The notes under the pieces are model-generated. The model was not told where the DNA came from, searched no databases, and saw nothing but the letters and a program-made list of their open reading frames with translations. Made by a program: the position numbers and the translations under genes. Positions 17,667 to 26,330 of a stretch of 64,000 nucleotides of DNA are shown one piece after another. The DNA is from Chondrocystis sp. NIES-4102. GTDB lineage: Bacteria; Cyanobacteriota; Cyanobacteriia; Cyanobacteriales; Xenococcaceae. How positions within the stretch are numbered: position 1 is the stretch's first letter; every line of letters starts with the position of its first letter. The stretch is from positions 62,001 to 126,000 of the forward strand of contig AP018281.1 in assembly GCA_002368355.1 (NCBI GenBank), given 5' to 3'.

Positions 17667-18371
17667 TCAAACTCGACCATAACGAGCGACAAATTGATAA
17701 TCAGGCTTAGTTTGATTTTGTAACCAAGCCCACATTTGATCTCCTAAACAAAAGTGCCACCACTCATTAGGATGTTGTAAAAAACCAGCTTTGGTCATGA
17801 TGCGTTGCAATAGTTGGCGATGAAAGTGATATTGCTGACTTTTATTGTTAGGATCGCCATAGTAATAGTCAGGTTGCGATCGCTCTGAAAGTTCGTCAAT
17901 TTCTCCCCCCATATTCAAAGCTTCACCCTGAGCATCAACTATTGTTACATCCACTGCTGCTCCAGTACTATGAGGAGGGGGCATTTTTTTATCTAAGCTA
18001 GGTGCAGCCCAAAACTGATATACTTTTCCCCACAGGTTTTGTCTTTGTTGAGCGGATAATTGTTGCTCCTGTATGTTTAAACTTTTTACTAAGGATTCAT
18101 AAGTATAGTTAACCATAAATTGCTGTACCCCAACTGGGCGGTAAGCATCATATATTTTAATTTTCCATTGAGGATGTCTTTTTTCCAAAAGAAATTGTGC
18201 TTCTAATAAAGCTTCTACAACTCCTTGACGTAAATAGTAAGGTGATTTATCTCCATATTCTGCCCCTAATTTTACATAAGGATGAGGTATTTCTAGTGAG
18301 AAATTATCTAAGGGGATAGGAATTAAAGGCTCGCAACAATCTTGAATTGTAATTTGATGATATGGTTTCAT
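17667..18371 (-). CDS. D-alanyl-D-alanine dipeptidase, VanX/DdpX family
   Basis: Zinc peptidase of family M15D (234 aa). It shows the substrate Arg motif YDAYRP, the zinc motif PHSTGAAVDVT (SxHxxGxAxD-like) and the second zinc site NEWWHF with its catalytic Glu. It cleaves D-Ala-D-Ala, probably for wall turnover or recycling. No VanA/VanH or peptide transporter is beside it, so vancomycin resistance is unlikely. It has no signal peptide and so is cytoplasmic. Confidence 0.88.
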   Translation of the reverse strand: MKPYHQITIQDCCEPLIPIPLDNFSLEIPHPYVKLGAEYGDKSPYYLRQGVVEALLEAQFLLEKRHPQWKIKIYDAYRPVGVQQFMVNYTYESLVKSLNIQEQQLSAQQRQNLWGKVYQFWAAPSLDKKMPPPHSTGAAVDVTIVDAQGEALNMGGEIDELSERSQPDYYYGDPNNKSQQYHFHRQLLQRIMTKAGFLQHPNEWWHFCLGDQMWAWLQNQTKPDYQFVARYGRV

Positions 18372-18582
18372 TACAATTGAGAACTAAATAAGTTTTTAGG
18401 TTATAGCCTAATATTTAGCAATAGTGCCATAAGTAATCTATCAGCTTTAAAATCAAAATAATAAATTATAAAATTTTTTCGCGATCGCATATAGTTATAT
18501 GCCTTACAGTATCTACTCTCATTACTATTAGCTTTTTAATAAGTAAAACAGACTATTATACATTCACCAATGCCCATAAAAA

Positions 18583-18619
18583 TACCCACTTTCTGGATTA
18601 ATAATTAAGAAAATGGGTA
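18583..18619 (-). terminator. intrinsic terminator of the alpha-amylase gene
   Basis: Inverted repeat TACCCA-x-TTTCT / AGAAA-x-TGGGTA with one internal mismatch and a 13-base AT loop. On the minus strand it is followed by TTTTTA. It lies about 45 bases after the amylase stop. Confidence 0.7.
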
Positions 18620-18662
18620 ATAAATATCAAAACTAATAATATTTAGTCAAATATGGAGTAGA

Positions 18663-20147
18663 TTAATCAGATTCTTTAGGAACCCAAACAGAAACAGATC
18701 CAGCAGGACAGAGAAACTCCGCCCAACCATCTTCGTTAGTAACTACAGGATCATTAATATGCTCGGTAATATCAATATAGGTCTGGTTAGGTGTTCCTGT
18801 TTCCATCCATTTATGACCGTCGTCACTATTACTTACAACTACAGCCATTCCCCCTGGATGTTTTTCATCCCCTATGCGTGTCCAACCAAGACAGTTACCG
18901 TGGTCAAAATAATCATATTGATCACCGTAAGCATAGTTTTGACGGGCTTCTAAAAACTTATCAATAATCCACTTATGGGAATCTAACCAAACTTCGTGTT
19001 CTTGACCGTCATTACCCCAATCTTTGTAATGTGCGCCATAGTAATCTGCATAAAAAATGCAAGGATAACCATCTCTGCGTAACAGAATTAAAGCGTAAGC
19101 TATGGGCTTAAACCAACTTTCTACCACTGATTCTAAAGATTGTAGAGGCTGAGAATCATGATTTTCTACTAAGGTAACAGCGAGGGTTGGCTGATCTTTA
19201 ACTAAGCTGTTGTCAAATATTTGACGCATATCATAGTCATTACCAGATTTACTAGCTTCGCTGAAATTGTAATGTAAAGGTGCATCAAATAAAGCCACAT
19301 CACCACCTGTAACATCGATAAAATGATGTAAAGCTTCAATATGGGTTGACCAATACTCTCCCACTGCAAATAGTTGTTTACCTGCATAATGACGAACATG
19401 ATTTAGCCAATCTGGGAAAAAACCAGCTTTAACGTGTTTGACAGCATCAAAGCGAAAACCATCTACCCCAGTAGTATCTATATACCATTCACCCCAGTAT
19501 TTGAGTTCGCCTCTTACTTCAGGATGTTCCACATCAAGATCGCAACCCATCAAGTAATCGAAAGAACCTTGTTCTAAATCAACCTGATCATCAAATTGCT
19601 TATCTTTAAACAGATAAATAGCGTTAGCGTCTCCATCGTAGGCATTGTAATCTACAGCATCAAAATGCCACCAGTGCCACTCTAGACTGGAATATTTACC
19701 TTGACGACCAGGGAAAGTAAAATGAGTCCAAACTTTAACTTTTTGTAAATCGCCGATCGCATGATGACGATCATTAGGATTAAAAGGTGTTGCTTCAACT
19801 TCTTCGTCTTGATCTCCACCAAGTTTATGATTTAATACCACATCTGCATAAACATGGACACCTGCGTCTTGAGCGATTCTAATGGCTTTTAAATATTCTT
19901 CTTTTGTGCCATATTTTGTTCTGACTGAACCTTTTTGATCAAACTCACCAAGGTCAAACATATCATAGACACCGTACCCCACATCATAACCACCAGCAGA
20001 CCCCTTATAGGCTGGAGGTAACCATACGGCAGTAATTCCAGCTTTTGCCAAGTCTTCTGCATCTGCTGCCAATTGATTCCACAGGCTACCATCTGGCTCA
20101 TTGTACCAGTGGAAATACTGCATCATGACACCATTAAATTCTGCCAT
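18663..20147 (-). CDS. alpha-amylase, GH13 (GH13_5-like)
   Basis: 494-residue endo-acting alpha-amylase. The barrel motifs are DVVLNHK (region I), GFRFDAVKH (region II with the catalytic Asp), GEYW (region III with the acid Glu) and VENHDSQ (region IV). The start MMQYFHWYNEPDGSLWNQL and the Trp/His-rich middle are like the bacterial liquefying and cytoplasmic amylases of GH13_5. There is no signal peptide, so it acts inside the cell, probably on glycogen. It is a single gene with its own terminator. Confidence 0.93.
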   Translation of the reverse strand: MAEFNGVMMQYFHWYNEPDGSLWNQLAADAEDLAKAGITAVWLPPAYKGSAGGYDVGYGVYDMFDLGEFDQKGSVRTKYGTKEEYLKAIRIAQDAGVHVYADVVLNHKLGGDQDEEVEATPFNPNDRHHAIGDLQKVKVWTHFTFPGRQGKYSSLEWHWWHFDAVDYNAYDGDANAIYLFKDKQFDDQVDLEQGSFDYLMGCDLDVEHPEVRGELKYWGEWYIDTTGVDGFRFDAVKHVKAGFFPDWLNHVRHYAGKQLFAVGEYWSTHIEALHHFIDVTGGDVALFDAPLHYNFSEASKSGNDYDMRQIFDNSLVKDQPTLAVTLVENHDSQPLQSLESVVESWFKPIAYALILLRRDGYPCIFYADYYGAHYKDWGNDGQEHEVWLDSHKWIIDKFLEARQNYAYGDQYDYFDHGNCLGWTRIGDEKHPGGMAVVVSNSDDGHKWMETGTPNQTYIDITEHINDPVVTNEDGWAEFLCPAGSVSVWVPKESD

Positions 20148-20347
20148 TTGATATACCTCTTAATCGCTAATTAAATATATAGTTATAAATTTTGGAAATT
20201 TTTTTGTGACTCAATAAAATTACTGTAAATCAATTTAAATAAAAAAGGTGTATTTAACTTGTTTTACTATTTAAACTTATATATAATCACATAGGGTAAA
20301 TTTTTTTTTAATCTATCTTAAGTAGGAAATTATTTACTAATTAAATT

Positions 20348-20947
20348 TTAATCCCCTTGAGAATCGATAATCGACTGTTCCAAATTTTCTTGTAAAATAT
20401 CTAAAACCACTTGGGGATCAGTAGCTTTTTGCATAATTTCGGCTTCTAAATCGTAGCGATCGCGAACTATTGGTAGATCGGTACGTAATTCTTCTATCAA
20501 TTCAATTAATTTAGCAATTTTCTGTTCGTTTAAAAGATTAATTTGTAAAATTAAATGCGATCGTTGTTCAGCTAACTTATCCTGACGTGTCTGCTGTATT
20601 AATACGCCTGTAGCAATCAATAAAGAAGCTAGATCTATGGCTACTTCTTGTAATTCAAATCTAGGTATTTTAAATGGTAATAACTCTGGTGCTATATGAC
20701 TACAAATTGCCCAACTGGTAAAAAATAATAGTTGCAAATATAAAAATTCCGACTTGCCAAAAAAAGAAGCTATTTTATCAATTATGCGATCTCGTAAAGG
20801 TAGATCTTGCTCTTGTTTGATTTGAAATCCAATAACTGTTTCAATATTTTTTATAACCTGTTCGGATAAAGGATATTTCTTACCGTTGAGATAAACTGAT
20901 TTCGCCGAATTAGGAATTGCAGTAGGTTTATTGGAATCGGGAATCAT
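20348..20947 (-). CDS. DUF1003-type membrane protein
   Basis: 199 residues. A DRIIDKIASFFGKSEFLYLQLLFFTSWAI start of the domain is followed by a second helix (ALDLASLLIATGVLIQQ-like) and QDKLAEQRSHLILQINLLNEQKIAKLIELIEEL, the usual two-helix plus amphipathic layout of DUF1003. Function unknown. The N-terminal 45 residues are an extra hydrophilic extension. It is not linked to an obvious operon. Confidence 0.75.
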   Translation of the reverse strand: MIPDSNKPTAIPNSAKSVYLNGKKYPLSEQVIKNIETVIGFQIKQEQDLPLRDRIIDKIASFFGKSEFLYLQLLFFTSWAICSHIAPELLPFKIPRFELQEVAIDLASLLIATGVLIQQTRQDKLAEQRSHLILQINLLNEQKIAKLIELIEELRTDLPIVRDRYDLEAEIMQKATDPQVVLDILQENLEQSIIDSQGD

Positions 20948-21371
20948 ACGTTCAACATCTCGACGAAATACTAACAGTTATCTTAATACTATAAACTAAT
21001 GGCAATTCAACCAGACTTGATTAATCGAATAATAATGAGCAAGGTTTAGATATAGAGACATTTTTTAGTTTTGATCTTCTTAGCTTTTAGCTGGTAACTC
21101 AACCTATTACCTACTATTTACCCAAACCCCCACTACCTACATTGTCCCCTTGTGGGATTACCTACTACCTACTACCTACTACCTACTACCTACATTGTCC
21201 CCTTGTGGGATTTGCTCCGCTTATCCTTTAGGGCTACCACTACCAAAATCGTCCTAAATTAATCTTGTGTGAATATAAATAAGAGAGCCAAGGCATTAAA
21301 ATCAATTTAAGTCTTTAATTATTATTTGCAGATATAGAAGCCAAACAAAATTAACGGTAATTTAAAACTTT
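20948..21371. other. intergenic region with STRR-type heptamer repeats
   Basis: Noncoding 424 bp. Around 21092-21220 are TTAGCTTTTAGCTGG, runs of the 7-mer CCTACTA (21161 onward, five or so copies in two groups) and two copies of ACATTGTCCCCTTGTGGGAT. This is repeat material of the same kind as at 1.58, 33.1 and 47.2 kb. No gene was seen. Confidence 0.65.
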
Positions 21372-22448
21372 TTAACTTTGAGATTGCAAGATCTTCATCG
21401 GTATCACTTCAACTTTTAAATCAATTGGTCTTCCTATTCTGCGAGATAGAGCCTCTTTGACCAAATTAACCTGATTTTGGGAAATTGCATCAGGCAAAGC
21501 TGCTACCTCTATTTTCACCTCAAGCGAGCCCTTTGCAGGAATTACATCAATTGACTTAACGTTTAAATTGCCAAAGGTTTCTGTTTCATCCACAATAAAA
21601 CTTTCAATCTGACTGCGGACATTAGAAGTTACAATTAATTCTCGCATCGAAATAGTTAAAGGGATACCTAAAACAAACATAACTATAGTCGATAGTGCCA
21701 AACCCTTTTTAGCACGGTTAATACTGCCATAGGATTGAAACACAAAAACTAAACTACCAAAGAAAATAATACAAACTAAATTAGTTAAAAATAATAATAA
21801 TGCACCGAAAGCTATATCAAATTCTTGCAAACCCAAACCAATACCAACTACACTTAGGGGTGGAACTAAAGCCACAGCGATCGCAACTCCAGGTAAAGCA
21901 TTAGCAATACTAGGACGTGTATAAGCAAAAGTCCCTGCTGCCCCTGCTGCCATTGCCACTCCAAAATCGATTAAAGTAGGTTTTACCCGAGCCATAATTT
22001 CTGTATCAACGGTTTGTAAACCAATTATGGAAGAAACAATCCAGGCAATGCCGATTGTCAATAAAATACCTTTAATTAAAGTAAAAATAGAACGGCGTAA
22101 TAGTTTACGATTACCCATAGCTGTTGAATAAGCTACACCCAAAATTGGGCCCATTAAAGGTGCAACAATCATCGCCCCAATAATTACCGCAGTACTATTA
22201 GCAAGCAAGCCTAAAGTTGCAATCACCCCCGATAAAGTCAACATCAGAAAAAAGCTAAAGGAAGGGACTGATAACTGCCAGATAGTACGGTTGAGATCGG
22301 CAACAGGAGTAGGGGCTTCTTTTAACCATTGCCAGTCTCCGTTATCTTGATACCAAAGCCTCTTTAGGTGCAGAGTCCGATTGATTTTTCTAAGAAAATA
22401 TCTTAATCGAACTACTGAACGCGGGTTATGGGTAAGTATAACTGCCAT
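21372..22448 (-). CDS. DUF389 family membrane protein
   Basis: 358 residues, about seven to eight helices, with the DUF389 core: VIATLGLLANSTAVIIGAMIVAPLMGPILG and later GVAIAVALVPPLSVVGIGLGL. The C-terminal about 80 residues are a soluble alpha/beta domain (VIPAKGSLEVKIEVAALP). The family is widespread and uncharacterised; some members sit beside ion channels. The gene stands alone. Confidence 0.85.
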   Translation of the reverse strand: MAVILTHNPRSVVRLRYFLRKINRTLHLKRLWYQDNGDWQWLKEAPTPVADLNRTIWQLSVPSFSFFLMLTLSGVIATLGLLANSTAVIIGAMIVAPLMGPILGVAYSTAMGNRKLLRRSIFTLIKGILLTIGIAWIVSSIIGLQTVDTEIMARVKPTLIDFGVAMAAGAAGTFAYTRPSIANALPGVAIAVALVPPLSVVGIGLGLQEFDIAFGALLLFLTNLVCIIFFGSLVFVFQSYGSINRAKKGLALSTIVMFVLGIPLTISMRELIVTSNVRSQIESFIVDETETFGNLNVKSIDVIPAKGSLEVKIEVAALPDAISQNQVNLVKEALSRRIGRPIDLKVEVIPMKILQSQS

Positions 22449-22554
22449 TGACGTTATTTTATAGATTCTTTCTTGCTGTTGTGCTACGCAAGTATATATT
22501 TATTTTAGTAAATCGTCTTCTCCCTCAAGACAGAATATTTAACTATTAAATAAT

Positions 22555-23727
22555 TTAGCAGTAAACCAAAGGCGGTAATAAACGGCAGACAACTTGTTTT
22601 AACACCATTGCTGTCCAGTCTATATCAGCTTGAATAGTTTCCCTACCCAAAGTTAAACGAATTCCTCTTTTAGCTGCTGCTGCATCATATCCCATCGCCA
22701 ATAAAGTAGGGCTGGGATTAAGTTTACCACTATGGCAAGCAGAACCTGCACTAATTCCAATGCCTGCTAAATTTAATTGCCGTACAATAGTTTTACCTGT
22801 AATATTTTGAGCTTGAGCAGTTGCGCGATCGCTTAAGATAAAACTGACATGATGGGGTAAACGATATAATCGATCTCCAGTTGCTTCTAAGTAAGGATAA
22901 TCTGCCAATAAATCAAATAGACGATCGCGTAAGGCTCTTAAACGTGGAACTTCGGTTTTAATTTCCTGTGCAGCCATTTGTGCAGCCACCCCGAAAGCTG
23001 CGATCGCAGGAAGTGCCTGAGTACCTGAACGTATTTGAGCCTCTTGTCCACCGCCTCTAATATAAGGTAAAAGTTTAGTCCCTGGACGAATATATAACGC
23101 GCCTGCGCCCTGAAGTCCATAAATTTTGTGGGAAGATAAAGATAATAAATCTACCCCCAATTGTTGAACATCTAAAGGTAAACGTCCTGCGACTTGTACG
23201 GCATCGGTATGGAATAGACTACCGTGATCTTTAGTTATTTGAACTAGCTGTTCAATAGGTTGTAGTGTTCCTACTTCGCTTTGTCCATAAATAATCGAGA
23301 CTAACACTGTATTTTCTTGCAATGCTGCTTGTAAATCTAAGGGATTAACTCGACCATATTGATTTACTGCTAATCTAGTTACCTGCCAACCAGATTTTTC
23401 TAATAATTTGCAAGGCTCATTAATCGCGGAATGTTCCACACTAGAAATAATTATATGTTGTGGAGTCGAGTATTGTTGAGCTATACCCAAAATTGCTAAA
23501 TTATTCGCTTCTGTCCCCCCAGAAGTAAAAACAATTGATTCGCTCTCCAAAGCATTTAATAAGCCAGCTACCTGCATTCTAGCTGTTTCTAAAACTGTTG
23601 CTGATCTCTGTCCCCAGTCGTGCAAACTTGAAGGATTACCCCACTGTTGTTGTAATACAGTTTCGAGTATGGCGATCGCTTCTGGACGCGGTTTAGTTGT
23701 CGCACTATTATCTAGATAAATTTGCAT
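22555..23727 (-). CDS. cysteine desulfurase (IscS/NifS-like)
   Basis: PLP enzyme (390 aa) that removes sulfur from cysteine for Fe-S clusters and other thio-cofactors. It starts with IYLDNSATTKPRPEA. The PLP lysine motif is LSSHKIYGLQGAGALYI, and the catalytic loop Cys is in GISAGSACHSGKLNPS. The long loop after the catalytic Cys places it in group I (IscS/NifS) rather than SufS. No Fe-S scaffold gene is adjacent. Confidence 0.92.
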   Translation of the reverse strand: MQIYLDNSATTKPRPEAIAILETVLQQQWGNPSSLHDWGQRSATVLETARMQVAGLLNALESESIVFTSGGTEANNLAILGIAQQYSTPQHIIISSVEHSAINEPCKLLEKSGWQVTRLAVNQYGRVNPLDLQAALQENTVLVSIIYGQSEVGTLQPIEQLVQITKDHGSLFHTDAVQVAGRLPLDVQQLGVDLLSLSSHKIYGLQGAGALYIRPGTKLLPYIRGGGQEAQIRSGTQALPAIAAFGVAAQMAAQEIKTEVPRLRALRDRLFDLLADYPYLEATGDRLYRLPHHVSFILSDRATAQAQNITGKTIVRQLNLAGIGISAGSACHSGKLNPSPTLLAMGYDAAAAKRGIRLTLGRETIQADIDWTAMVLKQVVCRLLPPLVYC

Positions 23728-24062
23728 ACAGTTATAGTTTGAAACCTAAAATAATTTCTCAACTTTAGAGGCGTTGGGTATTTAACCTGTTCTTAGGTTT
23801 ATTTTCCCCTGTCAAGATGGTTTTAGGCTACCTACTAAGATATATTTTTTATCAAAAAGCTTTTAGATGTGATATGACGTACTCTAGCATGAATTAGGTT
23901 CAAGACCTGACTGCAATAATAATGCTAAAACTCATATCTGGTCTAAAAACTTATTTGAGTTGGCATATAAAGCTATTAGGTGTTGTTAATAACTGTTTTT
24001 ATAGATTAAGTATCATATTTAGAAACTAGAAACTAATTGAGACCCAATGGTTACTGGCAAGC
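23728..24062. other. 335-bp intergenic region
   Basis: No credible gene. A T-arm-like stretch near 23896-23910 was examined and does not complete a tRNA cloverleaf. It contains the desulfurase promoter region only. Confidence 0.45.
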
Positions 24063-24293
24063 TTACGCTGATACTAGGCGAGATTCGGCGGTATCCTTAA
24101 TCAAGCTAATTTTGGAATGGAGATAATCGTGTAAATATATACGTTCTTGATCAGCTAGGGGCTTTTGGGCATCTAGATAATCTAATAATCTTTGGATTAA
24201 TTCCGCTTCACTAAATTCTAATAGTTCTACGGCATTGATAGTTTCGATTAAACTCCAGGTTTGGCGTAATAATGTAATACTCAATTGCTTCAC
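24063..24293 (-). CDS. small conserved hypothetical protein (76 aa)
   Basis: GTG start with an AAGAGG Shine-Dalgarno eight bases before it. The product is acidic and helical (LLRQTWSLIETINAVELLEFSEAELIQRLLDYL) with no cysteines or membrane segments. I know of no function. The good ribosome binding site and neighbour-like codon use support it as a real gene. Confidence 0.6.
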   Translation of the reverse strand: MKQLSITLLRQTWSLIETINAVELLEFSEAELIQRLLDYLDAQKPLADQERIYLHDYLHSKISLIKDTAESRLVSA

Positions 24294-24470
24294 CTCTTAA
24301 TCTGAATAAGTTGTGCTGTCTTTAGTTCCTTATGAAACTTGATCAACAATATAAATTCTAGTCTACTTAACTTAAATCTAAAGAAAATATTGAGATTTTG
24401 GGTTAATATTCACACAAAGCTTAATATTAAGTGTTGATTGTTTACTGTTTAACTCTACAAAATAAAAGGT

Positions 24471-25538
24471 TTATTTGAGTTCTGGATGTTCTGTAGCCCT
24501 ACACTCGTCGCCCATTTGATTGATTTTAGTGATTAGTTGGTATAGACGACCGAAGTTTTTTTGATTGAAGTAAAAAGTTAAGCGAGGTAGATTTAAAGTT
24601 TCCAATTCTTTTTGTTCTGCTGGTAGGGCATGGCTTTTAGAAATTTGACCTTCACTGAGGATATCTGCAAATTCTTGATTAAGTTGTGCGACTGCTAAAT
24701 CACTAAGTTCTAATTTAAGGCGCATCACAAATAGTTTATCAATATAACGACTGGAATGATAAACACGGTAAAAATCTTTAATAGTTTGACAAGCTACATC
24801 AAGTTGATCGGTAATGGTGTAGAGGCTAGGATCATCAGGACTAATCAAGCCTTTGCTTTTTAACTGTTGATGAATATATCGATTCCAAGAATGCCAGTAA
24901 TCACCCCCTGGTTGATCCACCAAAACCAAGGGAACGGGGCCATACTTACCAGTTTGACAAAGAGTTAAAGTTTCAAAAGCTTCATCTTGAGTGCCGAAGC
25001 CACCAGGAAAAAGAGCGATCGCGTCACTTTCTTTTAAAAAAAAGAGTTTACGGGTAAAAAAGTACTTAAAGTTGATTAATTTGTGATCATTAATAATTGC
25101 CGAGTTGGCACTTTGTTCAAAAGGCAATTTAATATTGAGTCCAAAAGAATTATCTCTACCTGCCCCTTCATTACCTGCCTGCATTATACCGCCCCCTGCC
25201 CCTGTAATTACCATAAATCCTGCTTCGGTGACGCAGCGAGCAAAATCTACTGCCATTTGATATTCTGCTGACTCGACAGAGGTTCTAGCCGAACCAAAGA
25301 TAGCTATTTTTCTCGTATGGCGATAGGGATAAAACTTTTTAAATCCTTGTTCTAGGTCTTCGATGGATGCAGTTAAAATTTTCCAGTCCAGACGGTCGGT
25401 ATCTGACTGAGCAATTCTTAATAAGGAACTTAAAGCTCTTTGAATTAATTGACGATGAGGATGAGCGGATAAGTTATTAAGTAATGTTTCTAGCTGCTGA
25501 TGGAGTAGTTCAAACTCGTTAGAAGAAGATAAAGCCAT
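24471..25538 (-). CDS. LOG-family Rossmann protein (TIGR00730-like)
   Basis: 355 residues. The central LOG domain (about 90-270) has IFGSARTS, ITGAGGGIMQAGNEGAG and PGGFGTQDEAFETL, matching GGGxGxM and PGGxGTxxE. Such proteins are 5'-phosphoribohydrolases acting on cytokinin nucleotides or other nucleoside monophosphates, formerly misnamed lysine decarboxylases. Here about 85 residues precede the domain and about 90 follow it, typical of the larger bacterial PpnN-like forms. The substrate is not readable from the sequence. Confidence 0.85.
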   Translation of the reverse strand: MALSSSNEFELLHQQLETLLNNLSAHPHRQLIQRALSSLLRIAQSDTDRLDWKILTASIEDLEQGFKKFYPYRHTRKIAIFGSARTSVESAEYQMAVDFARCVTEAGFMVITGAGGGIMQAGNEGAGRDNSFGLNIKLPFEQSANSAIINDHKLINFKYFFTRKLFFLKESDAIALFPGGFGTQDEAFETLTLCQTGKYGPVPLVLVDQPGGDYWHSWNRYIHQQLKSKGLISPDDPSLYTITDQLDVACQTIKDFYRVYHSSRYIDKLFVMRLKLELSDLAVAQLNQEFADILSEGQISKSHALPAEQKELETLNLPRLTFYFNQKNFGRLYQLITKINQMGDECRATEHPELK

Positions 25539-25661
25539 AATTTTTGAAAATTAAAGATTATTTATCTTCTCTAATTTAGGCTATAAAATTAGCCTCAGCT
25601 TGATCTTAAATTAAGATTTGCTGAAGCCAAATGAATTTTATAATCAAATTTTATAGAAAAA

Positions 25662-25988
25662 TTAAAGATATTTTTCCAGGGTATTTGCCAAAGTAGTTTT
25701 AGGTACAGCCCCAACCACCATATCAACTCGCTGTCCATCTTTAAAAATCATTAAAGTGGGGATACTGCGAATACCATATTGGCTAGCAACTTGGGGGTTT
25801 TCGTCTGTATTTAATTTAACTACTTTAATTTGTCCGTCGTATTGCTCGGCGATTTCATCGACTACTGGTGCTACCATACGGCAGGGTCCACACCAAGGAG
25901 CCCAGAAGTCAACCAATACAGGAACTGAGCTTTCTAGAACCTGTTCTGCAAAACTTGCATCTGTTACTGGTGCAGCTGATGATGACAT
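25662..25988 (-). CDS. trxA: thioredoxin, m-type
   Basis: Disulfide reductase with the active site WCGPCRM, the following [12 protein letters not shown], and the cis-Pro region [11 protein letters not shown]. The start is taken at the Met of [13 protein letters not shown] (25988), where the family begins, with AAGAAG before it; an ATG eight codons upstream (26012) is an alternative. It is 108 aa, normal length. The small RNA gene yfr1 lies about 145 bases upstream on the same strand, a linkage known in other cyanobacteria. Confidence 0.95.
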   Translation of the reverse strand: MSSSAAPVTDASFAEQVLESSVPVLVDFWAPWCGPCRMVAPVVDEIAEQYDGQIKVVKLNTDENPQVASQYGIRSIPTLMIFKDGQRVDMVVGAVPKTTLANTLEKYL

Positions 25989-26133
25989 TCTTCTTAAGTC
26001 CTTATTTACCACAAATCCTTTTCAATAATACAGAATTCTACCATAGTCAATGGTTATTACTACCTTAAACAACGAGACTTTACATATAGAGAAAGAGAAA
26101 TGATAATCCTAAGAAACACTTATGCAACAAATA

Positions 26134-26206
26134 GAAAACCGCCCGATAAATTTTCGAGCGGAATGTGGTGTGAGGAGTGAACGGAAACTTTAGTCTCCGC
26201 CCTCTC
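26134..26206 (-). ncRNA. yfr1: Yfr1 small regulatory RNA
   Basis: The minus strand shows the complete Yfr1 design. A 5' hairpin (CGGAGACTAAAGTTTCCG, with a mismatch) is followed by the ultraconserved single-stranded ACTCCTCACAC (26178 to 26168). A 3' Rho-independent terminator (CCGCTCGAAAATTTATCGGGCGG, one mismatch) ends in TTTTCT. Yfr1 is a cyanobacterial antisense regulator of outer-membrane protein mRNAs. Its place upstream of trxA repeats the known synteny. Confidence 0.9.
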
Positions 26207-26330
26207 CATTCTAAAATAGAACTCTGAAAATGCCAGAATTTTATAGCTAAATAAATCAAAAATTGAGATTTTTTTTAGATTGTAGTAGAAAGTACACTGG
26301 TAATCGCTAAAATAACTTGAGTAATTCTAG

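Noticed and set aside
23896-23925. T-arm-like stretch (TTAGG-TTCAAGA-CCTGA)
   Set aside because: No matching anticodon, D or acceptor stems at the right distances, so not a tRNA.
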